Positions 28,515 to 36,900 of a stretch of DNA of 64,000 nucleotides are shown here, piece by piece. A program made the position numbers and the translations under genes. The notes beneath the pieces were generated by a model. The model had not been told where the DNA came from. It saw only the letters and a program-made list of their open reading frames with translations, and made no database searches. Within the stretch, counting starts at the first letter, position 1; each line of letters begins with the position of its first letter. The DNA is from Luteolibacter ambystomatis (GTDB taxonomy: Bacteria > Verrucomicrobiota > Verrucomicrobiia > Verrucomicrobiales > Akkermansiaceae): contig NZ_CP073100.1 of NCBI RefSeq assembly GCF_018137965.1, forward strand, positions 4,723,754 to 4,787,753. The letters are read 5' to 3'.

Positions 28515-28548
28515 AGGGATGTGCGGGCGGCGTGCCCGCGCGCTCCCT
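28515..28548. repeat. Imperfect palindrome upstream of argH
   Basis: The inner stem GCGGGC/GCCCGC (28523-28528 with 28534-28539) is extended by AGGGA/TCCCT (28515-28519 with 28544-28548). It fills most of the 78-base gap between argH and the isomerase gene, and belongs with the REP-like hairpins seen at other intergenic sites here. Confidence 0.55.
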
Positions 28549-28582
28549 GTAGCTGCGAACGCTCCCGAGGAAACGCGAAAAA

Positions 28583-29419
28583 TCAAACCGTGGCGAACGG
28601 GCGCAGCGAGGCCAGTGTTTGCGAGGCTGCCGCATCCGCATCCGGTTGTGGGAAAATTTCCGCGGAGATATGGCCCGCGTAGCCGATCTGCCGGAGGGCG
28701 GCGATGATCGGGGCTGGATCGGTGTGACCGGTGCCCATCGCCCGGCGCTGGGAATCCGCCCAATGAATATGGCCGATCCACGGCCCGGCTGTCACCAGCG
28801 CGGCAGCGATGTCGTCCTCCTCGATGTTCATGTGGAAGAGGTCCGCCAGCAGTTTGACGTTGGTAATTTCCCGCTCCGCCAGCCAAGCAGCCGCAATCGC
28901 CTGGCGATTGAACAAGTTCGTTTCGTAGCGGTTGAGCGGCTCGTAGAGGAAAGGCACATGGTATTCCGCCGCCGTGGCTCCCGCTTCATGGAGGGCTTCC
29001 GCGAGCCAATCGAGCGCCTGTTCCCGGCTGACCGCACCACCGGATTTCCCCTGCATCGAGCCGAGGATCACTGGCGCGCCGATTTTCCCGGCGAAATGGA
29101 TCATCTCCCGCAGGAAGGTTCGCGCTTTCTCCCGTTGCCCGGCATCGGGATCGGTCAGGGAAAGCCCATGCTTCACCATGCCTGCTCCCGAGCCCACCGC
29201 CGCGATGGCCAACTGATGCTGATCGGAGAGAGCCACGATTTCCTCCACCGGCACGGCATCCGGCCCCGCGAGGAATAGCTCCACGGCACCGAAGCCATGG
29301 GCCACGGCTTTGGCGAAGCCGACTTCGAGCGTTCCATGGAAAACGAATGGCCCCGAGGCGGCCTCCGGAAAGGTGCAGAGAGTAACGGCCGTGCGGAAAG
29401 GAGAGGGTGCCCGGCTCAT
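28583..29419 (-). CDS. Sugar-phosphate isomerase/epimerase-type TIM-barrel protein
   Basis: A 278-residue AP-endonuclease-2/xylose-isomerase-like TIM barrel. Metal-binding residues of the hydroxypyruvate isomerase and D-tagatose epimerase group are visible in order: Glu in LYEPLNRYETN (about 150), Asp/His in LLADLFHMNIEE (about 185), His in IGHIHWADS (about 215) and Glu in ISAEIFPQ (about 255). These enzymes move carbonyls or epimerise ketoses. It starts one base after the stop of the RbsD/FucU-like gene, so the two are co-transcribed, and a shared monosaccharide pathway is likely. The substrate is not determinable from the sequence. Confidence 0.85.
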   Translation of the reverse strand: MSRAPSPFRTAVTLCTFPEAASGPFVFHGTLEVGFAKAVAHGFGAVELFLAGPDAVPVEEIVALSDQHQLAIAAVGSGAGMVKHGLSLTDPDAGQREKARTFLREMIHFAGKIGAPVILGSMQGKSGGAVSREQALDWLAEALHEAGATAAEYHVPFLYEPLNRYETNLFNRQAIAAAWLAEREITNVKLLADLFHMNIEEDDIAAALVTAGPWIGHIHWADSQRRAMGTGHTDPAPIIAALRQIGYAGHISAEIFPQPDADAAASQTLASLRPFATV

Positions 29420-29420
29420 C

Positions 29421-29834
29421 TCAGACCGATTCGAGGATGATGTTGCCGTAGGGGGTGGCGTCGCCGGTGCGGATCAAGCCGATGGCTCCGGGCACCAGTT
29501 TCTTGAAATCGACGTGCGGCAGCTTGGTGACGGCGGCTCCCTCGATGGCGGCAAAGGCCGAGTCAAAGCGGGCGATGGTGGCGGCGTCGTTCACTTTCGA
29601 GAACTCCTCGGCCTGCCAGATCTTCCCGATCTGGAAGTTCGGAGCCAGCACGTTGAGCACGTCCAGTACGGTCGGAATGCCGTGGGTCAGAGAAATATCC
29701 ACCGTCTCGATCTCGGGCCAGAAAGGGAAAGCCCAGTCGGAAATGACGAGGGTATTGGTGTGGCGGACACGGGCCACCAGATCGAGCACGTGTGGATTGA
29801 AAATGCCGGATTTCAACATGACGCGCCGCAGCAT
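29421..29834 (-). CDS. RbsD/FucU-family sugar mutarotase or pyranase
   Basis: A 137-residue protein of the RbsD/FucU family, which interconverts ring or anomeric forms of free sugars such as ribose and fucose. Family marks are the N-terminal LKSGIFNPHVLDLVARVRHTN (the His of VRHTN is the expected catalytic residue) and VISDWAFPFWPEIETVDISL, plus a C-terminal RTGDATPYGNIIL block typical of the substrate-binding loop. The ATG at 29819 (MLKSGIFNP) is an alternative start that fits the family length better. It lies one base upstream of the TIM-barrel isomerase gene and feeds the same operon. Confidence 0.85.
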   Translation of the reverse strand: MLRRVMLKSGIFNPHVLDLVARVRHTNTLVISDWAFPFWPEIETVDISLTHGIPTVLDVLNVLAPNFQIGKIWQAEEFSKVNDAATIARFDSAFAAIEGAAVTKLPHVDFKKLVPGAIGLIRTGDATPYGNIILESV

Positions 29835-29916
29835 GAATGCCGCAGGCGGTTTGTCACCCGTTAAAATCTGTGATCTGCTGGGTTTTCATTTGGTCAAGAA
29901 TCGTCATGAAAAGTGG

Positions 29917-30023
29917 CGCAAGGCTCCCGCCTTGCGTGTTGGGGAGACATGGAAGCCCCGCGTGCCGGGGACCACAGGCATGCGCGAATCCAGCGGCAGC
30001 GAAGCGACGCCGGGCGGGAGTCC
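29917..30023. repeat. Cluster of short hairpins (REP-like)
   Basis: Three stems occur in about 110 bases of non-coding DNA: CGCAAGGC/GCCTTGCG (29917-29936, loop TCCC), CCCCG/CGGGG near 29956-29970, and CGCCGG/CCGGCG near 30009-30028. It lies between the RbsD-type gene and the 3' end of the membrane-anchored protein gene, and may act as a terminator cluster. Confidence 0.5.
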
Positions 30024-30030
30024 GGCGCTA

Positions 30031-30666
30031 CTACTCCTTCAGCTTGATGCGGATCTGCCCGTCCTCGACCTGCATGTCCTCCACGCCGGCGAGTCCGCCG
30101 CCGCGGCGACCTTGGCCGAGGGTGTCACCGAGCAGGTCGTGTCCCTTCAGCCCGCCCAGCCAGTCATTCGGAAGCGAGACGCCCCAGACAGTCAGATCGT
30201 CCAGCACCAGATGGGGCTGGCCCTGGTCGTTGTTGATGAAGAAACGGGCGCGGGCCTTGAGGCGCTTGCCGCCGACCACCGGGAGATCCTTGTCGAGGTC
30301 GGTCTCGTAGCGGGCATGGACCGCTCCCTTTACCAGTTCGAACTTCAGCGAGTTGCCGAGCTGGGTGTTTTCGTTGAGCAGGCCGTTCAGTTCGCGTTCG
30401 GTGAGAATGATCTCCTTTGCGCCCTTTTCATAGGTCGGGCGGGAAGGCGATGGGGCCTGTACGGCCTCCAGTTTCGCCTCTACGGCGGCTTTTTCTTCGG
30501 CGCTGAGCTGGACCGGCTTGATCGGCCGGTTGATCCAGAGCCAGGCCCCGATCACCACCAGCAGCACCACGATGATGGTGAGCAGCGCGGGAACGAGGCA
30601 GCCGCGTTTTTTCGCAGGAGCCGCAGTGGCGGGAGGAGCGGGCGGGGGAGGTGGGACGTCGGACAT
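30031..30666 (-). CDS. Membrane-anchored extracytoplasmic protein (YpmS/DUF2140-like)
   Basis: A 211-residue protein. A Pro/Ala-rich cytoplasmic tail (about 1-22) leads to one membrane helix (LVPALLTIIVVLLVVIGAWLW, about 24-46), and the rest is outside. The segment EIILTERELNGLLNENTQLG (about 84-103) and the following alternation of strands (LKFELVKGAVHARYETDLD) resemble YpmS/DUF2140-type proteins, which are single-pass proteins of unknown role. A Gly-rich stretch GQGRRGGGLAGVED precedes the C-terminus. The gene starts six bases after the fur-like gene stops, so it is co-transcribed with that regulator and perhaps metal- or stress-controlled. Family assignment is tentative. Confidence 0.7.
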   Translation of the reverse strand: MSDVPPPPPAPPATAAPAKKRGCLVPALLTIIVVLLVVIGAWLWINRPIKPVQLSAEEKAAVEAKLEAVQAPSPSRPTYEKGAKEIILTERELNGLLNENTQLGNSLKFELVKGAVHARYETDLDKDLPVVGGKRLKARARFFINNDQGQPHLVLDDLTVWGVSLPNDWLGGLKGHDLLGDTLGQGRRGGGLAGVEDMQVEDGQIRIKLKE

Positions 30667-30672
30667 GACGGG

Positions 30673-31170
30673 TCAGCGTTTTTTTCTCAGGCGTTTGCCG
30701 GACAGGCGGGCGGCGATCAGGTTCGGGCAGCGGCCTTTCAGGCGGAGTTGCTCGCAGCCAGCCTCGATCTTGAGGGATTGACGGACCGGCCGGTAGCCGA
30801 GACGGCGGGTGACGCAGTCGTTGATCAGCTCGATGTGGGAGTCCTCGAACTCCACCACCCGTCCGCAATCGATGCACACCAGATGGTTGTGCGCCGGTTT
30901 GTCCACGAAGTTCGGGTCGTAGGTTTTGTGGTTGTCCCCCAGCTCGATTTCCCGCAGCAGTCCGGCCTCCACCAGCAGCGAGAGCGTGCGGTAGACGGTG
31001 GCGCGGGAGGCGGTCGAGTCGGTCCGGCTGACCCGTTCGAAGAGTTCGTCGGCGGTGAAATGGTCGTCGCTGGCGAAGGCGGCGCGCACGATCACATCGC
31101 GCTGGCCGGTACGGCGCAGGCCTTTTTTGCGGATGAAGGTGTCGAGTCGGTCGAGGACGGCTTGGTCCAT
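30673..31170 (-). CDS. Fur-family metal-responsive transcriptional regulator
   Basis: A 165-residue regulator. The winged-helix DNA-binding domain covers about residues 10-85 (RRTGQRDVIVRAAF, HFTADELFERV, SRATVYRTLSLLVEAGLL). The dimerisation domain has the metal-site block HNHLVCIDCGRVVEFED (about 94-110) with one CxxC pair. A lone Cys in GRCPNL near 148 replaces the second CxxC pair of zinc-structured Fur proteins. The C-terminus is Lys/Arg-rich (GKRLRKKR). It could be Fur, Zur or PerR type; the sequence alone does not say. The six-base gap to the next minus gene implies an operon. The lipoprotein gene at 31264 is divergent. Confidence 0.9.
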   Translation of the reverse strand: MDQAVLDRLDTFIRKKGLRRTGQRDVIVRAAFASDDHFTADELFERVSRTDSTASRATVYRTLSLLVEAGLLREIELGDNHKTYDPNFVDKPAHNHLVCIDCGRVVEFEDSHIELINDCVTRRLGYRPVRQSLKIEAGCEQLRLKGRCPNLIAARLSGKRLRKKR

Positions 31171-31227
31171 GGGGGCCAGTCTAGGCGCGTTCCTTCACGA
31201 TAGCCAAGAACCGATGGAACTTCGGTG

Positions 31228-31255
31228 TTGGAAAAGAGCCGGTGGCTGCTTGAAT
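31228..31255 (+). promoter_or_regulatory. Candidate promoter of the lipoprotein gene (near-leaderless)
   Basis: TTGGAA, a 16-base spacer, then TTGAAT (31250-31255). The -10-like box ends eight bases before the ATG at 31264, so the transcript would be nearly leaderless. Confidence 0.35.
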
Positions 31256-31263
31256 GCCCGCCG

Positions 31264-31713
31264 ATGAGACGATTGATCCTCGTGGCCGTGACCGCGCTAC
31301 TCGCTTCCTGCGCCAGCCGGCAGCCGCTGGTGGTGAAGCAATCCACGCTTCGTGACACCGTGGTCGACTTCAGCCAGGACCCGATGATCCGCGGCGAAAA
31401 GCTGCGCCGTCTCCATGGTGCCATCGGGGTGAACGAGCAGGCCCAGCGCCTCGGCCAGTACTACACCGTGATCTGGAACGACGAGGCCGTGGGAACGCCC
31501 GCCGAGATCGTTTTCGAGTATCAGCAGGGAGCCACCGGCAGCCGGGTGAAAAAGCAGACCCGCACCTTCGATCCCTCCGCCACCACCGGCCAAACCGAGT
31601 TTTCCATCATCGGCGACAATTATACAAAAGGCGGCAAAGTGCTCGCCTGGCGGATCTCCCTCCACCGTGGTGGCAGGGAAATCGCCTCCCAGCGGTCCTA
31701 TTTGTGGCAATGA
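31264..31713 (+). CDS. Small lipoprotein, function unknown
   Basis: The ATG at 31264 begins MRRLILVAVTALLASCASRQ, a lipoprotein signal with lipobox LLASC (Cys at 16); the 13 upstream codons of the open frame are leader. The mature protein (149 residues in total) has no membrane segment. It contains VVDFSQDPMIRGEKLRRLHG and QRLGQYYTVIWND, and alternates short strands (TRTFDPSATTGQTEFSI) in a way that suggests a small beta domain. The end GGREIASQRSYLWQ is typical of envelope lipoproteins. I do not recognise a family. It is divergent from the Fur-type regulator, so it could be a regulated target, but no Fur box was identified. Confidence 0.75.
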   Translation: MRRLILVAVTALLASCASRQPLVVKQSTLRDTVVDFSQDPMIRGEKLRRLHGAIGVNEQAQRLGQYYTVIWNDEAVGTPAEIVFEYQQGATGSRVKKQTRTFDPSATTGQTEFSIIGDNYTKGGKVLAWRISLHRGGREIASQRSYLWQ

Positions 31714-31740
31714 TTTGACACAAATCGGACGGATGGGCTG

Positions 31741-31769
31741 TTGACCCGAACCCGAGATGGAAGTTTAAT
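31741..31769 (+). promoter_or_regulatory. Sigma-70-like promoter of the STAS/SpoIIE operon
   Basis: TTGACC, a 17-base spacer, then TTTAAT (31764-31769), close to the TTGACA/TATAAT consensus. The TTG of the -35 box is also the first in-frame start codon of the STAS frame, which argues for the later GTG. A small hairpin CCCGC-TTAT-GCGGG (31781-31794) lies in the leader. Confidence 0.6.
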
Positions 31770-31803
31770 AGCCTGCACCTCCCGCTTATGCGGGTCGCTT
31801 CCC

Positions 31804-32334
31804 GTGACTGCCGAAAATGCCATTCTCGTCGGAACCTTCGACGGGTTCACTTGGATTCGCTGTGAAGGAAAGGGTTCGTTCCTGACGAGCCCGGCCCTGA
31901 AGGAATACGCCGAATCCCGGATCGCCTCCGGTGAACGTTGTCTTGTTGTCGATCTTGGAGGGTGTACGGGCATGGATTCCACCTTCATGGGGACGCTGGC
32001 CGGGCTCTCTGCCCGGCTTTCCGCGCCGGGGGGCAAGGTTCAGGTCGCCGATGCCGGGGATCGGAACCGCCGTTCGCTGGAGGACCTCGGCCTGGATTTC
32101 CTGTTGGAAATCGATCCGCCGGTGGCTCCGTGGCGTGGCCGGGTGGATGAGATCCGTGCCGCCCTTTCCCCGCTCCAAGCTCCAGGCCTGCCGGGACAAA
32201 CGGATCGGGCGAAGCACGTGCTGGAAGCCCACAAGGTTCTGTCCGCGACCAGTGGTGAGAATGCCAAGAAGTTCGCCGGTGTGGTGAGTCTCCTTGAGGC
32301 GGAGGTTGCCTCGAAACGTAGCCAGGAAGGCTGA
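31804..32334 (+). CDS. STAS-domain anti-sigma-factor antagonist
   Basis: From the GTG at 31804 the protein has 176 residues. The STAS fold runs over about residues 4-95, with the conserved core CLVVDLGGCTGMDSTFMGTLAGL; the Ser of MDSTFMG is the expected phosphorylation site. Such proteins, when unphosphorylated, free a sigma factor or effector from an anti-sigma kinase. A C-terminal helical extension follows (about 100-176). The SpoIIE-type phosphatase gene starts 39 bases downstream, so the antagonist and the enzyme that would dephosphorylate it form an operon. The matching kinase (RsbW/SpoIIAB type) is not in the window. The GTG start is preferred because the upstream TTG belongs to a promoter box. 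Confidence 0.87.
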   Translation: MTAENAILVGTFDGFTWIRCEGKGSFLTSPALKEYAESRIASGERCLVVDLGGCTGMDSTFMGTLAGLSARLSAPGGKVQVADAGDRNRRSLEDLGLDFLLEIDPPVAPWRGRVDEIRAALSPLQAPGLPGQTDRAKHVLEAHKVLSATSGENAKKFAGVVSLLEAEVASKRSQEG

Positions 32335-32373
32335 CCCCGCTGGTTACGGGAGGTCGCTGAAACAGGAAACCGG

Positions 32374-33810
32374 ATGTACGCCACCATCGCTTTCATCCTC
32401 CTCGGCCTCGTCGTGTTGGTCGGCGGCCTGATCCTGCGCGAGTGGGCGTGGCGATTGCGGCGGATGAAGGGCCGCCTGCGCGATCTGGAAGGTGAGGAAC
32501 ACCGCATGTTCGCCTTCCTCCATGATCTCGGCAGCGCGATCGAAAGCGACACGACGGTGAAGGCGCTTTCCCGGATGATTGTCGATGGCATCGACAAGGT
32601 GGTCACCGCGCGCGGCGGAGCCATTTACTACCTCAGCGATGACGGCCAGCACCTCGTGCCGATGTACGTTTCCGAGAACTGCCCGCCGCTCATCGGCGTG
32701 CCGGTGGAGATTTTGAAACGCGCCGAGCGGGATGCCCGCGTGTTGGAAAGCCATGTGCGGCTCGCAAAGGTGGGCGTGGGCGATGGCATCCTCGGCCACA
32801 GCCTCACGGTGGGGGAGGCGATCCGGGTGCCGGACGTAAAGAATCATGATTCCTTCCGCGATGCCTTCATCAACTACAGCGGCGATGTTTCCGCCCTGGT
32901 GGCTCCGCTCCGCCATGCGGGCAAGGATCTGGGCGTTCTGGCAGTCGCCCGTTTGCATGAGGATGGACCTTTTTCCGGCAATGACTTCGCCGTGTTCAGA
33001 TCCGTGGCCGAGCAGTCGTCGTTCGCCATCGGCAATGCGAACATCCATCGAGAAGCCCACGAAAAGCGAGCCTTCGAGAGCGAGTTGAAGACCGCCCGCG
33101 ATGTCCAGCACGTGCTGCTGCCGCAGGGCGATCCGGTCATCGCCGGGTACCGCGTGAGCGGCACGAATCTTCCGGCGCGGATCATCAGCGGTGACTACTA
33201 CGACTACGTGACCGTCGGAGAGGAGCGCCATGGCATCGCCATTGCGGACGTGTCCGGCAAGGGTGTGGCGGCGGGCCTCTTGATGGCGATGTGCCGCAGC
33301 GTGTTGCGCTCCGCGGCCTACGGCGAGGACTCGCCCGCCAAGGTGCTTTCCACGGTCAACCGCCAGCTTTTCCCGGACATCCGCGAGGATATGTTCATCA
33401 GCATGTCCTACTCGGTGCTGCATCCCAATGGCGGCCGCGTGGTGATGGCCCGGGCTGGTCATGATCCGGCGCTGTTGTACCGCCGCCGTGCGGGAACGGT
33501 GGAGTTTTTGAAGCCGCCGGGATTGGCCGTGGGGATTGATGCCGGGGATGTCTTTGAGCGCGTCACCCGGGACTTTGAGATCACTCTCCAGAGCGGGGAT
33601 TGCCTGCTGCTCTACACCGATGGGGTGAAGGAAGCGGTGGATGCGAAGGAGGAGGAGTTCGGAGCCAAGCGTCTCTCCGATGTATTCCTCGCCGCCGCAC
33701 CGATGGGAGCGGAAGAAATCCTCGCCTCCGTGCAGCGTGAGCTGAAGGCCTTCACCGGTGAGTCGCGGCAGATGGACGACATCACTTTGGTCGCGATCGA
33801 GAAGCGGTAG
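32374..33810 (+). CDS. Membrane-anchored GAF + SpoIIE/PP2C-type serine phosphatase (RsbU-like)
   Basis: A 478-residue protein phosphatase. A membrane helix (about 3-22) is followed by a short coiled coil, a GAF-type sensory domain (about 50-210; VTARGGAIYYLSDDGQHLVP) and a linker helix (EKRAFESELKTARDVQHVLLP). The SpoIIE catalytic domain runs from about 260 to 478. Metal-site Asp motifs are intact: SGDYYDYV, IADVSGKGVAAGLLMA, RAGHDPALLY, LLLYTDGVKEA and QMDDITLVAIEK. It should dephosphorylate the STAS antagonist encoded 39 bases upstream and so switch on a sigma factor or effector in response to a signal sensed by GAF. A hairpin at 33842-33862 follows the stop. Confidence 0.92.
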   Translation: MYATIAFILLGLVVLVGGLILREWAWRLRRMKGRLRDLEGEEHRMFAFLHDLGSAIESDTTVKALSRMIVDGIDKVVTARGGAIYYLSDDGQHLVPMYVSENCPPLIGVPVEILKRAERDARVLESHVRLAKVGVGDGILGHSLTVGEAIRVPDVKNHDSFRDAFINYSGDVSALVAPLRHAGKDLGVLAVARLHEDGPFSGNDFAVFRSVAEQSSFAIGNANIHREAHEKRAFESELKTARDVQHVLLPQGDPVIAGYRVSGTNLPARIISGDYYDYVTVGEERHGIAIADVSGKGVAAGLLMAMCRSVLRSAAYGEDSPAKVLSTVNRQLFPDIREDMFISMSYSVLHPNGGRVVMARAGHDPALLYRRRAGTVEFLKPPGLAVGIDAGDVFERVTRDFEITLQSGDCLLLYTDGVKEAVDAKEEEFGAKRLSDVFLAAAPMGAEEILASVQRELKAFTGESRQMDDITLVAIEKR

Positions 33811-33841
33811 ATCCGCCTGTTTCACACGGACAGATGTGAAA

Positions 33842-33862
33842 CCGGCTCTTTGCCCGAGCCGG
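33842..33862 (+). terminator. Weak hairpin after the phosphatase gene
   Basis: CCGGCTC and GAGCCGG pair over a seven-base loop, 32 bases after the phosphatase stop, followed by GCTTTGG. The T-tract is short, so termination is uncertain. Confidence 0.4.
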
Positions 33863-33910
33863 GCTTTGGAAAACCCTTCGGGATAGAGCAAGCGGCCTCT
33901 CGGATACAAA

Positions 33911-33940
33911 AAAGGGCGGATGGTCGCCCATCCGCCCTTT
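33911..33940 (-). terminator. Strong terminator of the cytochrome-dehydrogenase gene
   Basis: AAAGGGCGGATGG and CCATCCGCCCTTT form a 13-bp stem with a four-base loop. On the minus strand the stem is followed by a run of T (A-run at 33908-33913 on the plus strand), 24 bases past the stop of the cytochrome-bearing protein gene. It can also act on the convergent phosphatase transcript. Confidence 0.85.
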
Positions 33941-33963
33941 GGGAAATTCAGGGATCGATCCGA

Positions 33964-36900
33964 TCAACCGCCGACCGCCTTGAGGGAGGCGAGGTATTCG
34001 ATCAGGGCGGTGAATTCCTCCATTGTGAGGCCGGCGGCGAGGCCGGGAGGCATCATGGAGTCCTTCATGTGCTGCTCGTCCTTCACGTCGTCACGCTTGA
34101 TCTTGGCGATCTGCCCGGCGATGTCGCGCATCTCGATGACACCGTCCGCTTCAGCGGTGACGAAACCCACTTTCGCGGTGCCGTCCTTCATCTGGAACAT
34201 CGTCGTCTGGAAGCCCTGGGCCACCACCTTGCTTGGCTCCAGCACGGAGTCGATCAGATAGTCGCGGGTGAACTTCGCGCCGGCGGCACCGAGGTACGGA
34301 CCCTTCTGCTCGGCATTCGGATCGGTGCTGTGGCAGGCGATGCAACCTTGCGAGGTGAAGAGACGCTTGCCGGTGGCGACATCGCCCTTGCCGGTCATCG
34401 CGGCTTTCACGACATCGTCGTGCTTCAACTCGGCGATCTTCTTGCCACCACCTTGTGCGGCAGAGGAGGCACCCGCCTCCTTGGCCGCCTTGGCGGCGGC
34501 GATGGTCAGCTCGTTGTCACTGTGGATGCCTGCATCGATCTGCTTGTCGAAGCCGGAGAGTTTCAGGTCCTTGATCGCGAGGAAGAAGCCCACTTCGCGC
34601 GGATTCTCATTGATGAACTTTTTCACCTGCTCCTTCGCATTGGCCTTGGCCAGCGGGCTGTTCAGCACCGTCAGCAGGGCCTTCCAGGCGATCCGGCTGG
34701 CGGCATCGCTTTGCTTGGCACCCAGTTCGCGGAGTTTCGGCACTTCCATGCCACGCTGCGATTCATTGACGAAGTCCGCTTCCAACTGCGAGGCGGCAGC
34801 CGGAGCCGGGTTCTCGGTAGCCCAGGTGGACAGCACGGCGAGTCGTAGTGTGCTGGCTTGGTCGCCCGCGCGCATCAACGACTGGTAGGCGGAGGAGCGT
34901 TGCTCCCACGGGCGCTTCGCGTCCTTGGCGGCAGCGAGCAGGATCTGGATCTGGGAGGCATCCGGGTTGGTGGAACCCAGCGCGACGACGAGCGGATCGA
35001 GGTCACCGAGTTTCAGGTCGCTGACCTGGATGCGGTTTACTGCCAGCAGCTGGATGTAGGCCTGCGTGCCGGTCGGCGGGATCTTGGTGAAATTGCGTTC
35101 GATCGCCTGCTTGATCTTCGGCGTGGCGCTCCAGGTGACGGGTTCGAAGTACGGTCCGCGGTCGTCCGGGCGGGTGTTCCACCAGTCCTTCAGGTTCCAC
35201 GGTTTCTCGTCGTTGTAGAGGCGGGCGAGGGCACCAAGGGCGCCGGTGACGATGGCCGGGTCCTTCGAACCATCGGCGATCCTGATCAGGCCATCCACCA
35301 CCTCGTCGGTGTGCATTTCCTGCAGCGCGCGGAGGGCGATCGGGCGGGAGGCCGGAGCGGCGATGGCGGCGAGGCAGGCCTTGGCATTGCCGATCTGCGC
35401 CAGCGACTTCACGGCGGTGTGGGGCAGGCGGTAGTGGGCACCTTCCTCCAGCTTCGACTCATCGGTCGGCCAGGTGCCGGCTGCGGCGAGGATCGCCGGG
35501 GCGGCGTCCTTCGCGCCGAGACGGGCGAGGCCGATCAGGGCCTGCAGGCGGGTGCGGGCATTGGGGTCCTTGAGGGCCTCCACATACGGCTGCACCGGCA
35601 CGCCATCCAGTTCGCTGAGGCGGTCGGTCATCGCGCGCAGCACGAATTCCTTCACGGAGGCATCCGCCACCAGTTCGGAAAGCGGCTTGGTGGCACCCTT
35701 GCCGTAAAGCTGCTTGAAGGTGAAGATCGCGGCGACACGTGCGTAGAGCTCCTGCTTCGGATCCTTCGCGATGCCGAACACGCCGTTGGCGAAGACCGGC
35801 TTCTGGCCGCGCTTGATGATCTCGCGCTGGGCTTCGAGGCGCTGGACGGCGCTGCGCGAGGCGACGAGCGCCGGCAGTTCCTCGTCCTTGGCCTTGGTCA
35901 CATCGACATACTTGGCCGGCTTTTCACCCGGGGCGATCGCCTGGTGGATCATGCCGACTTCCTTGCCATTGAAATCGAAGCCACCGTTGCGCCAGTCCAC
36001 CATGTAGAGGCGGGAGAAGCCGTCCACATCAATGTCGATGGCGTGCGGATACTTTTCGAAAACCTCCTGCTTGGCGACGAAGGAGGCTTCGAACGGCTTC
36101 ATCGGGTGGCGGAAGATCGCGCCGACGGTCCAGTCGCAGGTGAACACGGAGTCACCGAAATCCTTCGGGAAGCCCGGCTCATGAAGGTAAAGGGCACCGG
36201 TGCCGGAGCCTCCGCCGTAGTCGGCCAACGGCTTGATGGCTTCATCGGCGAAGTGCTGGTAGAGGCGCGGATAACCGTGGTTGCCGAGCTCGGTGAAGTG
36301 GTGGAAGCGGGTGTTCCAGCCCTTGCCGTCGTTGGTGTTGTCGCGGGAGAACAGGTCCAGATACGGGGAAATGGCCACGTCACAGATATTGCGGGTCATC
36401 ACCGCGTAGGGTTCCATTTCGGAACCGTCCGGGCGGATGCGGACCACGCCGCCACCATGAAGCGTCAGGTGCTTGCCATCTGCGGCCACCGCATCCGGCA
36501 TGCCGAAGTCGCCGACGGCCACGTAGAGCCAGCCATCGATGCCCATCCGGACGCCGTTGGTGGTGTGGTCGGCACCGCGCGGATGCTCGATGCCCCAGCC
36601 GAAGCCCTTCACGAGCTCCTTCTCCTCGTCGGCCACGCCGTCGCCATTGGTGTCGCGGTAGCTGGTGAGGTAGGGAGGGTGGATCAAATATAGAGTGCCA
36701 TTGACGAAGTGGCCGCCGCGGGGGCTGTTCACATCCGGCACGAAGTCTTGGAACTTGTCGGCCTTGCCGTCGCCGTCGGTATCGGTGGCGCGGACGATCT
36801 TGCCGAAGTTCGGCTTGTGGCCGAGCGAGCCGTTTTTGTCCGAGGAGATGTAAACATCACCATTGGCAGCGGCGGTTGCGGCGGTGGGGTACTCGACCTG

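Noticed and set aside
32344..33909. 521-codon minus-strand frame over the phosphatase gene
   Set aside because: It is antisense to intact GAF and SpoIIE motifs and carries no recognisable protein pattern.
34858..36693. 611-codon open frame on the plus strand inside the cytochrome-dehydrogenase gene
   Set aside because: The minus-strand gene has a signal peptide, propeller, HEAT and heme motifs; the plus-strand translation has none.
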